From an uncultured Elioraea sp. (lineage in GTDB: Bacteria; Pseudomonadota; Alphaproteobacteria; Acetobacterales; Acetobacteraceae), in contig CALLUO010000085.1 in NCBI GenBank assembly GCA_938010425.1, positions 1-40,835 on the forward strand: a stretch of 40,835 nt of DNA, written 5' to 3'. Below the pieces are notes generated by a model. That model had not been told where the DNA came from. It worked only from the letters and a program-made list of their open reading frames with translations, and made no database searches. The translations under genes and the position numbers were made by a program. Of this stretch, positions 15,316-23,207 are shown piece by piece; position 1 is the stretch's first letter, and each line of letters begins with the position of its first letter.

Positions 15316-16299
15316 ATGTTGCCACGCCGACACCTTCTCGCCGCATCCGCCGCCAGCGTCGTGCTGCCCGGTCGCAGCCACGGACAGGCGCGTACGATCC
15401 GACTCGCGCACGAGGCACCACCGACCCACGCCAAGGGGCTTTGGGCGCAATGGTTCAAGGAGGCGCTGGAGACGGCGCCGAGCGGAGGGCTTGCCGTGCA
15501 GGTCTTTCCCCAGGGCCAGCTCTATAAGTCCGAGCAGGCGGCCCTCGAGGCCGCCGTCGCGGGCGTCATTCAGATGGCCGTGCCCTCCACCGGCTACCTA
15601 TCCAGCATCGCGCCGTGGTTCAAGGTGTTCGACCTGCCGATGCTGTTCGCCGACCAGGACGCGCTCTACCGCTTCCAGGACGGCGCGACCGGGCGGGCCA
15701 TGCTCGATCGGCTGGCGGAACGGAACCTAGTCGGGCTGGGCTATGCGTCCAACGTGGCGCTCGACCTATTCAGCCGGGTCCCGATCCGAACGGTCGGCGA
15801 CTTCGCCGGGCGCAAGATTCGGGTCCATACCGCCGTGCTTGAACGCACGGTGCGCGCGCTCGGCGGCAATCCCGTCACTATCCCCGCGGCAGAGCTGTTC
15901 GTGGTGCTGCAGCAGGGTGTCGTGGACGGGGCGTTGACGACGGTCGCCTTCGCCGCCCCGAACCGCTATCACGAGGTGACGAAGTATCTCACGCGCTGCT
16001 CGCTGAGCGCGGTCGCGTACGTGGCGGTCGTGAATGCGGGCTTCCACGCCGCCCTGAACGAACCGCTGCGGCGTGCTCTCGCTGAGGCAGCGGCCGCTGC
16101 GACCGCGCGCAACCGCACCGGCCTTGCGGACCAGACGGCCCGCCATCTGGAAACCCTTCAACGCGGCGGCGTCACCGTCATCGAACTCGCGCCGGCGGAG
16201 CGCACGGCTTGGCAGCAGCGGCTCGACCCCGTCTACGCCGACGCCGCGCGTCGCATCGATCCGCAGGTGATCGAACACGCGCGGCGGCCGGCAAGCTGA
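15316..16299 (+). CDS. dctP: TRAP transporter solute-binding protein DctP
   Basis: This 327-residue periplasmic binding protein starts at ATG with AGGAGG upstream (about 15300). It has a signal sequence of Tat-like or Sec type (PRRHLLAASAASVVLPG, cleaved near residue 25). The mature part shows the DctP layout: IRLAHEAPPTHAKGLWAQWF, VQVFPQGQLYKSEQAALEA, the ligand-binding RKIRVHTAVLE region where a conserved Arg holds the carboxylate of the substrate, and LQQGVVDGALTTVAFA. The family binds organic anions such as C4 acids, keto acids or amino-acid derivatives. The adjacent DUF4392 gene suggests a glutamate or pyroglutamate-like ligand, which is inference. It is the first intact gene of a dctPQM operon. 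Confidence 0.92.
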   Translation: MLPRRHLLAASAASVVLPGRSHGQARTIRLAHEAPPTHAKGLWAQWFKEALETAPSGGLAVQVFPQGQLYKSEQAALEAAVAGVIQMAVPSTGYLSSIAPWFKVFDLPMLFADQDALYRFQDGATGRAMLDRLAERNLVGLGYASNVALDLFSRVPIRTVGDFAGRKIRVHTAVLERTVRALGGNPVTIPAAELFVVLQQGVVDGALTTVAFAAPNRYHEVTKYLTRCSLSAVAYVAVVNAGFHAALNEPLRRALAEAAAAATARNRTGLADQTARHLETLQRGGVTVIELAPAERTAWQQRLDPVYADAARRIDPQVIEHARRPAS

Positions 16300-16320
16300 G
16301 GGCACCGCGCCCCGGGCGCT

Positions 16321-16827
16321 GTGATGGAAACCTCGATCGTCCGGCCTGACGATCGTCTCGCGGCGGCGGAACGTTGGGTTGTCGCGGTCGCGATCGCCGC
16401 CGCCTCCCTGCTTGTCTTCGTCGCGGTGGTCCTGCGTTATGGCCTGGGCTACTCGGTCTCCGCCTTCGACGAGATCACGCGTTACCTCATGATCTGCATC
16501 GCTTTTGTCGGCGCGAGCCGCCTGTTGCACCAGGACGGCCACGTCTCCGTCGTCGTCCTGCTGGCGCTGCTGCCGGCGCGGGCACGGCGTGTGGTCGAGG
16601 CGATCGCCGCGCTCGCTGGTGCCCTGTTCTGTCTGGGACTCGTCTGGCTGGGTGCGCAGATGCTGGCGCAGAGCCTGGTGATCGATCTGCGCTCGATGTC
16701 CGCCCTGCGCGCCCCGATGTGGGTCCCGCAGGCGATGGTGCCGCTCGGCGCCGCCCTGATGGCGCTACGCTTCCTGCAGCGCTTCGTCCGGATCGTCGGC
16801 ACTGGCCCGGCATCAGGGCGGATGTGA
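16321..16827 (+). CDS. dctQ: TRAP transporter small membrane subunit DctQ
   Basis: This 168-residue inner-membrane protein has four hydrophobic segments: WVVAVAIAAASLLVFVAVVL, LMICIAFVGASRLL, VVEAIAALAGALFCLGLVWL and a last one around VPQAMVPLGAALMAL. The conserved region SAFDEITRYLMICIAFVGAS matches DctQ. The frame opens with GTG at 16321 followed at once by ATG 16324; either could start, and no strong ribosome site distinguishes them. dctP ends 22 bases before. The dctM start follows its stop by four bases. DctQ links the binding protein to the large channel subunit. Confidence 0.9.
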   Translation: MMETSIVRPDDRLAAAERWVVAVAIAAASLLVFVAVVLRYGLGYSVSAFDEITRYLMICIAFVGASRLLHQDGHVSVVVLLALLPARARRVVEAIAALAGALFCLGLVWLGAQMLAQSLVIDLRSMSALRAPMWVPQAMVPLGAALMALRFLQRFVRIVGTGPASGRM

Positions 16828-16831
16828 CGCC

Positions 16832-18097
16832 ATGGAGATCACGGTCGCCTTCGGACTGCTCGCACTGCTGCTGCTGATCGGTCTGCCGATCGCCCTCTGC
16901 CTGGCGGTGGCGGGCGCCGGCACGCTGTGGTTCACGCTCGGCGCCGACGTCTTGGTCGCAGTGCCTCAGAAGATGTTCGGCGCGGTCGATTTGTTCACGC
17001 TACTCTCGATCCCATTCTTCGTCTTGACTGCCGATCTTCTGGTCGCGAGCGGTGCAACACGCCGGCTGGTCGCCGCCATGGACGCCCTGGTCGGGCATTG
17101 GCCCGGCGGTCTGGCCGCGGTCGCGGTGCTTGCCTGTGCCTTTTTCGCGGCGATCTCGGGCTCCTCGGCCGCAACGGCGGTGGCGATCGGCTCCGTCCTG
17201 GTGACTGAGATGGTGCGCAAGGGTTATCCCAGGGAAAGGACGGCAGGGCTGATCGCGGTATCGGGCGGCCTTGGCATCCTGATACCGCCGTCGATCCCGA
17301 TGATCGTCTACGGGGCCGTCGCCGAGGAATCCGTCGGCCGACTGTTCATCGCCTGCATCCCGCCGGGGCTGCTGCTGACGGCAGCGCTGCTCGGGGTCAG
17401 CATGATCGTCTTCCCGCGCAGCGATCGCCCCGCCGACGCCATCAGCACCGCTGCGAAACTGCGCGCGGTCAGGGACGCCGGCTGGATTGTCGTGCTGCCC
17501 GTCCTGATCGCCTTCCTGATCTACGGCGGCATCGCCACGCCGACCGAGGCGGCCGGCGTCGCCGTCATCTACGCCCTCTGGTGCGCGCTCGCGGTGTATC
17601 GCGACATCACCCCCGCGGAGCTGCCACGGGTGTTCGCCGATGCCGGCGGGAAGAGCGCCCTTGTTCTCATCATCATCGCCGGCGCGACGGTGTTCGGCTA
17701 CGCCCTGACGTTGTTGGAAATTCCCCAGACCCTGACCGCCCAGGTGTTGGCTTCCGGTCTCTCCCCGCTCGGCTTCCTCGTCGTCGTCAACCTTATCCTG
17801 CTCGTAATGGGAATGTTCCTGGATATCATCTCGATCCTGCTTATCACCTCGCCGATCTTCCTGCCCGCCGTCGACTCGCTCGGCATCGACCGAATCCATT
17901 TCGGCGTGATCTTCACCACGAACATGGAGTTCGCGCTGATCACGCCGCCGCTCGGCATGCATCTGTTCATCCTGAGCGGCATCACCGGGCTGCCGGTCGC
18001 CGGCGTGTTCCGCGGCGTGCTGCCCTTCGCCGCGGCGGCCTTCGCCTGTCTGGTCGCGGTCACCTGGATCCCGGCCCTGAGTCTGGCGCTGGTCTGA
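16832..18097 (+). CDS. dctM: TRAP transporter large membrane subunit DctM
   Basis: This 421-residue membrane protein of the DctM family (usual length about 425) uses a sodium or proton gradient to move the ligand delivered by DctP. It has 11-12 predicted hydrophobic segments. Signature stretches are LLSIPFFVLTADLLVASGAT, FFAAISGSSAATAVAIGSVL, GGLGILIPPSIPMIVYGAVA, ATPTEAAGVAVIYAL and LDIISILLITSPIFLPAV, all conserved in the family. The start ATG 16832 is four bases beyond the dctQ stop. Its last 38 bases overlap, on the opposite strand, the tail of the C45 gene. The operon is intact, in contrast to the broken DUF4392 gene before it. Confidence 0.94.
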   Translation: MEITVAFGLLALLLLIGLPIALCLAVAGAGTLWFTLGADVLVAVPQKMFGAVDLFTLLSIPFFVLTADLLVASGATRRLVAAMDALVGHWPGGLAAVAVLACAFFAAISGSSAATAVAIGSVLVTEMVRKGYPRERTAGLIAVSGGLGILIPPSIPMIVYGAVAEESVGRLFIACIPPGLLLTAALLGVSMIVFPRSDRPADAISTAAKLRAVRDAGWIVVLPVLIAFLIYGGIATPTEAAGVAVIYALWCALAVYRDITPAELPRVFADAGGKSALVLIIIAGATVFGYALTLLEIPQTLTAQVLASGLSPLGFLVVVNLILLVMGMFLDIISILLITSPIFLPAVDSLGIDRIHFGVIFTTNMEFALITPPLGMHLFILSGITGLPVAGVFRGVLPFAAAAFACLVAVTWIPALSLALV

Positions 18098-19229
18098 CTT
18101 GGGCCGGCGCATGCCGGGGCGTGGATGGGCCGCGCCGCCCACGGGCCATCGGTGGGTCCGGACTCTGCGGCTGTTGCGGACCTTCGTTCCGCTCCTTCTC
18201 TGGCTCTTGCCCGCGGGTTTCGCGCCATTCTCCGGCGAAGAGGCTAAAGCCGCGCCACGGTGCGGCGGCAGGAGGCCCGAAGGCGATGCGGGCGGAAAGG
18301 GCGCCCGTGTCCCAAATTGCGCCAGCGATGGTGGGCGCGGCGTCACTGGCGGGCCGGCAGAGTGCCTCGCCCGGCCCGCCATAGGCTAGGATGGTCTCGG
18401 CGGTTGCACCGGAGGCGACAAGATCGCGCAGCACCGCGAGCCGGGCTGCGGAATGCGCTACGGGGGGCAGGCGGTCGGCCGCCGTGGTGTAGTGGTTGGT
18501 GCGCGCGACCCACGCGCTCTGCTCGATATCCACGCGGCCGTGGCGGAGCTCCACCGCGGCCGCCGCCCCTGTCGCGTCAGCGAGAACGAGCGCCCCGCCG
18601 CCGGCGTGCGGCAGGGCTGCGATCGCGGCAAGCGCCTCGCTAACACGCGAACAGGTGGCGAGGAGCCGGTTCATCAGGAGATAGCGCAGCATACCCGGGC
18701 CATGGTCAGCGGTGGGGATGTGCGTGTCCGCAAGCGCAAGACCGTCGCTGTTCATGCCCGACGACCACGCACCGGGAGCCCCGAGCGAACCGAGTGCGAG
18801 CACGCTCCGCCCTCCCCAAGCCGGGTCGCGCAGGACGAACAGGCGCTGCAGGGGGGCGAGGCCGGCGGGCACGTCGCGGTTCTTCGCCACCACGCCGTCG
18901 CGGGCGAAGGCGGAACAGCCATCCGCCGTGGCCGTGGCGGCAGCGAGATCGGCGAGGATGTTGGCGTGCAGGAAGGCGAATACCACGTCTGGGCTTAGGC
19001 TGAAGCCGTCGGCGATGCCTGCAATCTCAGCCATCGCTTCGGGCGCGTGCTGTTCCGTCCAGGCGCACTGGGCGGCGAGGAAGTCGCGCGATGTGGGTGT
19101 GTCGAGAGCAACCTCGGCAAGGCGGGCGCGCAGTGCCTCGCGCACCGCCCCGACCATCTCCGGACAAGCATGCGCCTGAGCCAGACCGCGCGCGTAAGGA
19201 GCGCCTGTGACAAAGATCACCTGGCTCAC
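18060..19229 (-). CDS. C45-family NTN hydrolase (acyltransferase-like peptidase)
   Basis: This 389-residue protein belongs to the C45 family of N-terminal-nucleophile hydrolases related to isopenicillin N acyltransferase. It has no signal peptide, so it should act in the cytoplasm. The likely self-cleavage and catalytic residue is Cys105 in ADGCSAFA. GAWSSGMNSDGLALADTH, GGGALVLADATG and ARTNHYTTAADRLP fit the family. The start overlaps the stop of the upstream dppF by four bases, tying it to the ABC operon. From about residue 340 the tail is Pro/Arg/Gln-rich and runs into dctM on the other strand, which looks like loss of an earlier stop. It may hydrolyse or transfer acyl groups on imported peptides or amides; the substrate is unknown. 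Confidence 0.85.
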   Translation of the reverse strand: MSQVIFVTGAPYARGLAQAHACPEMVGAVREALRARLAEVALDTPTSRDFLAAQCAWTEQHAPEAMAEIAGIADGFSLSPDVVFAFLHANILADLAAATATADGCSAFARDGVVAKNRDVPAGLAPLQRLFVLRDPAWGGRSVLALGSLGAPGAWSSGMNSDGLALADTHIPTADHGPGMLRYLLMNRLLATCSRVSEALAAIAALPHAGGGALVLADATGAAAAVELRHGRVDIEQSAWVARTNHYTTAADRLPPVAHSAARLAVLRDLVASGATAETILAYGGPGEALCRPASDAAPTIAGAIWDTGALSARIAFGPPAAAPWRGFSLFAGEWRETRGQEPEKERNEGPQQPQSPDPPMARGRRGPSTPRHAPAQVRPAPDSGPGSR

Positions 19230-20221
19230 GCCACGCCTCCGGCCAGCAGGTGACAGGCGGCGCGATGCGCGTCGGACTTAGGCACAGCGACGAGGGCGGG
19301 GACTTCGCGGCGACAGCGCGGACCCGCCTCAGGGCAGCGCGGATGAAATGGGCAGCCAGGCGGCGGCGTGAGGGGGGAGGGGAGTTCACCGCCGAGGTGG
19401 CGCGGCGCTGGAGTGCCCGGACGATCGAGGCGCGGTACGGCGGCCAGTAACGCCCGAGTGTAGGGGTGGGCAGGACGCCGCGTCACCGCCTCGCGTGGGC
19501 CCTCCTCGACGATGCGGCCTAAATACATCACCGCGATCCGGTGTGCGAGATGCGCGACCACGGCGATATCGTGGCTGATGAACAGAAGAGTGAGGCCCAT
19601 CTCAGAGCGCAACTCACGAAGGAGCGACAACACCTGCGCTTGCACGGAGACGTCGAGGGCCGAGACCGGCTCGTCGCAAACGACGAACTCGGGGCGGAGG
19701 ATTAGCGCGCGTGCGATGCCGATGCGTTGCCTCTGCCCGCCCGAGAACTGGTGCGGGTAGCGATCCAGGTGGGCACGTGCGAGCCCCACGCGATCGAGCA
19801 TGGCGAGCATGCGCGCCTCGGCCTCAGCCCCCTGAAGCCCGGCGTGGAGCGCGAGCGGCAGGCCAAGAATCTCGCGCACGGTGCGCCGCGGGTTGAGCGA
19901 GGAATAAGGGTCCTGGAAGATGATCTGCATGCGCTGCCTGAGGGGGCGCAGCGCGCGTTCGGGGGCGTGCGTGATGTCGATGCCATCGAACCGGATCGAA
20001 CCAGCGGACGGCTTGTGGAGGCGCAGCAAAAGCCGCCCGAGGGTCGACTTGCCGCAGCCCGACTCACCAATCAGCCCAAGAGTCACGCCGCGCATCACCA
20101 TAAGATCCACCCCGGCGACCGCGCGCAGGGTAGGGACGGGGCGGCGGGCCAGGCGCTGGCTGACGCTGCGACGAAGCGCATAGGACTTCGCGAGGCCGAC
20201 CGCTTCGACAAGCGCACTCAC
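19226..20221 (-). CDS. dppF: Dipeptide-type ABC transporter ATPase (DppF/OppF)
   Basis: This 331-residue ATPase has Walker A GESGCGKST, the Q-loop region MQIIFQDPYSSLNPRRTV that is characteristic of the OppF/DppF branch, signature FSGGQRQRIGIARAL, Walker B VCDEPVSALDVS and an H-loop FISHDIAVV. The C-terminus has the oligopeptide-type extension with CPFHPRCPEAGPRC, a Cys cluster that in this family often binds an iron-sulfur or metal site. Its ATG overlaps the dppD stop by four bases, and its stop overlaps the C45 start. It powers uptake together with DppD. Confidence 0.94.
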   Translation of the reverse strand: MSALVEAVGLAKSYALRRSVSQRLARRPVPTLRAVAGVDLMVMRGVTLGLIGESGCGKSTLGRLLLRLHKPSAGSIRFDGIDITHAPERALRPLRQRMQIIFQDPYSSLNPRRTVREILGLPLALHAGLQGAEAEARMLAMLDRVGLARAHLDRYPHQFSGGQRQRIGIARALILRPEFVVCDEPVSALDVSVQAQVLSLLRELRSEMGLTLLFISHDIAVVAHLAHRIAVMYLGRIVEEGPREAVTRRPAHPYTRALLAAVPRLDRPGTPAPRHLGGELPSPLTPPPGCPFHPRCPEAGPRCRREVPALVAVPKSDAHRAACHLLAGGVA

Positions 20222-21198
20222 GCCACTGCCTCAGCGCGGATGCAGCGCGAGAGCCGGTTCGCCCCGAGGGCGCGGAGTTCGACCGGTTGCATACAAAGCT
20301 CGACTGCGAGCGGACAGCGGTTACGGAAGCGGCAGCCGGCATCGACATGAGTGAGGTCGGGCACCTGGCCGGGGATGGCGTCGATCGGGCGATCGGGATC
20401 CTCAAGCGAAGGCAGCGAGGCGAGGAGACCCCGCGTGTAGGGGTGGCGGGGGCGCGCGATGACTTCCGCCGTCGGCCCCTCCTCCACCACCTGGCCTGCA
20501 TACATCACCATCACGCGGTCGCATCGTTCCGCCACCACGCCAAGATCGTGCGTTATCAACGCCACTGCAAGCCCGCGCTCGCGTCGTAGCCGGTCAATGA
20601 GATCAAGCACCTGCGCGCGGATGGTAACGTCGAGCGCGGTGGTTGGTTCGTCGGCGACCAGGAGTTTCGGTTCGGCGGCGAGCGCGATCGCGATCATCGC
20701 GCGCTGGCGCATGCCCCCAGAGAACTGATGCGGGTAGTCGTTGAGTCGGCGGTCCGGCGAGGGGATGCCGACACAATGCAGGAGTTCGACTGCACGATCG
20801 CGCGCGGCGGCCCGGCTGCGGGCCAGGCCGTGCGCGAGGATGGTCTCGACGATCTGCGTACCAATGGTGAGCGCGGGATTGAGCGCCGAGAGGCTGTCCT
20901 GCATGGCCAAAGCCATGGCTCGGCCGCGCAGCGTGCGAAGGGCAGCGGCGGGAAGCCGGATAAGGTTGCGGCCTTCGAACAGGATCTCGCCCGCGTCGAT
21001 GCGGCCGGGTGGACGGATCAGGCCGAGCACAGAGAGGAAGGTGACGCTCTTGCCCGAACCCGATTCGCCGACGACGCCGAGCGCTTCGCCGGCGGCGAGT
21101 TGGAGATCAACCCCGTCGCAGGCGGCCAGCAGGCCACGACGCGTGGGGAACACTGTGCGCAGCCCGCGCACGGCGAGCAACGGTTCCGCCATGGTCAT
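20218..21198 (-). CDS. dppD: Dipeptide-type ABC transporter ATPase (DppD/OppD)
   Basis: This 326-residue ATPase is the partner of DppF. It has Walker A GESGSGKS, MALAMQDSLSALNPALTIG in place of the usual QEPMTSLNP Q-loop stretch, signature FSGGMRQRAMIAIAL, Walker B LLVADEPTTALDVT, and H-loop LITHDLGVVAE. It ends with CRFRNRCPLAVELC, matching the OppD/DppD C-terminal cysteine region. The substitution Q-E/D at the Q-loop (MQDSLSALNP keeps the Gln) appears tolerated. Start and stop both overlap neighbours by four bases. Confidence 0.94.
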   Translation of the reverse strand: MTMAEPLLAVRGLRTVFPTRRGLLAACDGVDLQLAAGEALGVVGESGSGKSVTFLSVLGLIRPPGRIDAGEILFEGRNLIRLPAAALRTLRGRAMALAMQDSLSALNPALTIGTQIVETILAHGLARSRAAARDRAVELLHCVGIPSPDRRLNDYPHQFSGGMRQRAMIAIALAAEPKLLVADEPTTALDVTIRAQVLDLIDRLRRERGLAVALITHDLGVVAERCDRVMVMYAGQVVEEGPTAEVIARPRHPYTRGLLASLPSLEDPDRPIDAIPGQVPDLTHVDAGCRFRNRCPLAVELCMQPVELRALGANRLSRCIRAEAVA

Positions 21199-22100
21199 GA
21201 CGGATGCAGCCTGGGGTCAAAGGCGTCTCGCAGACCTTGGCTCGCGAGATTGATCGCGAGCACCAGGGCGAGGATTGCTAGCCCTGGAATGGTGGAGACC
21301 CACCAGGCATCGACCAGGAAATCCCTCCCATCAGCCACCATCGCACCCCAGGAAGGGGTGGGCGGCTGCACGCCGAGGCCGAGGAAGGACAGCGAAGCCT
21401 CCAGGATGATCACGTAGGCCATGCGGAAAGTGGCGACGACCAGCACGGGCGAAAGAACGTTGGGCAGGATCTCGCGCAGCATGATATGACCCGGGCCGCA
21501 GCCGAGCGCGCGGGCCGCCTCGACATAGTCCTGCTCGCGAGCGGCGAGGGTCTCGCCGCGGGCCACGCGGCAAGTGAATACCCATTCCTTGTAGACGAGG
21601 GCCAGCACGATGTTGTGCAACCCCGGGCCCATCATGGCCATCAGCCCGATCGCGAAGACGAGGTAGGGGAAGCCCAACAGCGTATCGACAAGGCGCGAGA
21701 CGAGCGTGTCGACCCAGCCGCGGAAATACCCGGCGGCGAGCCCTGAAAGGGTGCCAATGACGGCAGCTAGCCCGATCACCATCAAGGCAATAAAAAGCGA
21801 GATCCGCGCGCCCCAGATCAACCGCGACAGGATGTCGCGCCCGAGGCCGTCACAGCCCAAGGCGAATGCCCACTCGCCGCCCGCACTCCAAACCGGAGGT
21901 TGCAGGCGTCGGAACAGGTCGGCCTCAGCTGGGTCGTGCGGGGCGACCCATGGGGCAGCAAGCGCAAGGAGGAGGAAGGCGAGGATCACTCCGGCAGAGG
22001 CAAGCGCGGTGCGATTAGCGACGAAACGAGCAAGCGCCAGCCGAAGCGGCGAGACGGGACGGAGTTCGCTTTCAGAGGCAGCGACGAAGCGGGCGCTCAT
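21195..22100 (-). CDS. dppC: Dipeptide-type ABC transporter permease (DppC)
   Basis: This 301-residue inner-membrane permease has an N-terminal membrane span (ASAGVILAFLLLALAAPWV) and an OppC/DppC-type loop HDPAEADLFRRLQPP. LGCDGLGRDILSRLIWGARIS is the highly conserved DppC segment, and several further spans follow. The EAA loop that contacts the ATPases reads EAARALGCGPGHIMLREILP, which is conserved. The ATG overlaps the dppB stop by four bases and the stop overlaps the dppD start. It forms the channel with DppB. Confidence 0.94.
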   Translation of the reverse strand: MSARFVAASESELRPVSPLRLALARFVANRTALASAGVILAFLLLALAAPWVAPHDPAEADLFRRLQPPVWSAGGEWAFALGCDGLGRDILSRLIWGARISLFIALMVIGLAAVIGTLSGLAAGYFRGWVDTLVSRLVDTLLGFPYLVFAIGLMAMMGPGLHNIVLALVYKEWVFTCRVARGETLAAREQDYVEAARALGCGPGHIMLREILPNVLSPVLVVATFRMAYVIILEASLSFLGLGVQPPTPSWGAMVADGRDFLVDAWWVSTIPGLAILALVLAINLASQGLRDAFDPRLHPS

Positions 22101-23104
22101 AGCCGTACCTTCGGGTTCAGCGCTGTATAGAGAAGGTCGGCGGCGAAATTGAGCATGACGTAGGTGACGGCGTAGAGCAGCACCGCTGCCTGCACGAGCG
22201 GATAGTTGCGGGCGAAGATGCTCTCTACGACGAGGCGCCCTAAGCCAGGCCAGCCGAATACGGTCTCGACGATCATGTTACCACCCAGGAGCTGGCCGGT
22301 TTCGATGGCGGTCACGGTGACGGTCGGAATGAGCGCGTTCTTCAGCGCATGCAGCAGAAGCACTCGCCGGCGCGGAAGGCCCTTTGCTTCGGCGAAAAGC
22401 ACGTAGTCGGAGGCGAGCACCTCCGCCATCGAAGAGCGAATAACGCGCGCGAGCAATGCTGCGGTTGGCAGGCCGAGGGTGATGGCTGGAAGCATGAGAT
22501 GCGTAAGCACATTGCGCAACGCGGCTATATCTCCGGCAAGCAGTGTGTCGACCAGCAGGAAGCCCGTGATGCGCAGCACGTCGAAGCCGAAGCCGATGCG
22601 CCCGCCGACGGGAAGTAAGCGGAGTTCGACCGCGAACAGCAGAATGAGCAGGATGCCGAACCAGAAGCCGGGCAGAGAAACGCCGAACAGCGAGGCGGCG
22701 GACAGAGCACGATCCAGCCAGGTGTCACGCTTGACCGCCGCGATCACGCCCAAAGGGATTGCAACAAGGACGGCGACGAGCAGGGAGAACAGAGTGAGTT
22801 CGATGGTTGCCGGCAGCCGTTCAGCGATCACGTCCCACACGGGACGGCGGTGGAAGAAGGAGATGCCGAAGTCGCCCCGCAGCGCGTTGCCGAGGAAGAC
22901 AAGGAAACGTTCCACAAGTGGTCGGTCGAGCCCGAGGTCGCGCCTAAGTGCTGCGACCTGCTCCGGCGTGGCGCGCTGATCAGCGAGCATGATCTCGACT
23001 GGGTCGCCTGGGGTGAGCGTGATCATTAGGAAGACGATCGCGCTTACCCCCAGCAGCACAGGGAGGAGTTGGAGAACGCGTTCAGCAAGGCGAGTCGCGC
23101 TCAA
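22097..23104 (-). CDS. dppB: Dipeptide-type ABC transporter permease (DppB)
   Basis: This 335-residue permease of the DppB/OppB family has six hydrophobic spans beginning with LLPVLLGVSAIVFLMITLT. Typical segments are TPGDPVEIMLADQRATPEQV and RDLGLDRPLVERFLVFLGNA, then the EAA-type loop VLFAEAKGLPRRRVLLLHAL. The C-terminus has ARNYPLVQAAVLLYAVTYVM and ALNPKVRL, as in the family. The gap of 103 bases to the binding-protein gene upstream holds an inverted repeat. Its stop overlaps the dppC ATG by four bases. Confidence 0.94.
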   Translation of the reverse strand: MSATRLAERVLQLLPVLLGVSAIVFLMITLTPGDPVEIMLADQRATPEQVAALRRDLGLDRPLVERFLVFLGNALRGDFGISFFHRRPVWDVIAERLPATIELTLFSLLVAVLVAIPLGVIAAVKRDTWLDRALSAASLFGVSLPGFWFGILLILLFAVELRLLPVGGRIGFGFDVLRITGFLLVDTLLAGDIAALRNVLTHLMLPAITLGLPTAALLARVIRSSMAEVLASDYVLFAEAKGLPRRRVLLLHALKNALIPTVTVTAIETGQLLGGNMIVETVFGWPGLGRLVVESIFARNYPLVQAAVLLYAVTYVMLNFAADLLYTALNPKVRL

Positions 23105-23155
23105 TGGAGGGCAGATGTCCGCGGGCAGCTAACGCTTGAATGTTGGGAACAGGAG

Positions 23156-23186
23156 ACGGAACCTTCCGTTTCCATCACGGTTCCGT
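23156..23186 (-). promoter_or_regulatory. Inverted repeat between dppA and dppB
   Basis: ACGGAACC (23156-23163) and GGTTCCGT (23179-23186) are perfect complements around a 15-base loop, in the 103-base gap between the binding-protein gene and dppB. An alternative small hairpin ACGGAA-CC-TTCCGT shares the left arm. Such a stem commonly trims downstream expression or protects the dppA message, so the binding protein is made in excess of the membrane parts. No run of U follows. Confidence 0.45.
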
Positions 23187-23207
23187 CGGACCGCGTCAGC
23201 CGGTCGC

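Noticed and set aside
17000-18382. 460-codon open frame antisense to dctM
   Set aside because: The product is dominated by Asp/Gly/Arg/Gln and is a shadow of the GC-rich dctM codons.
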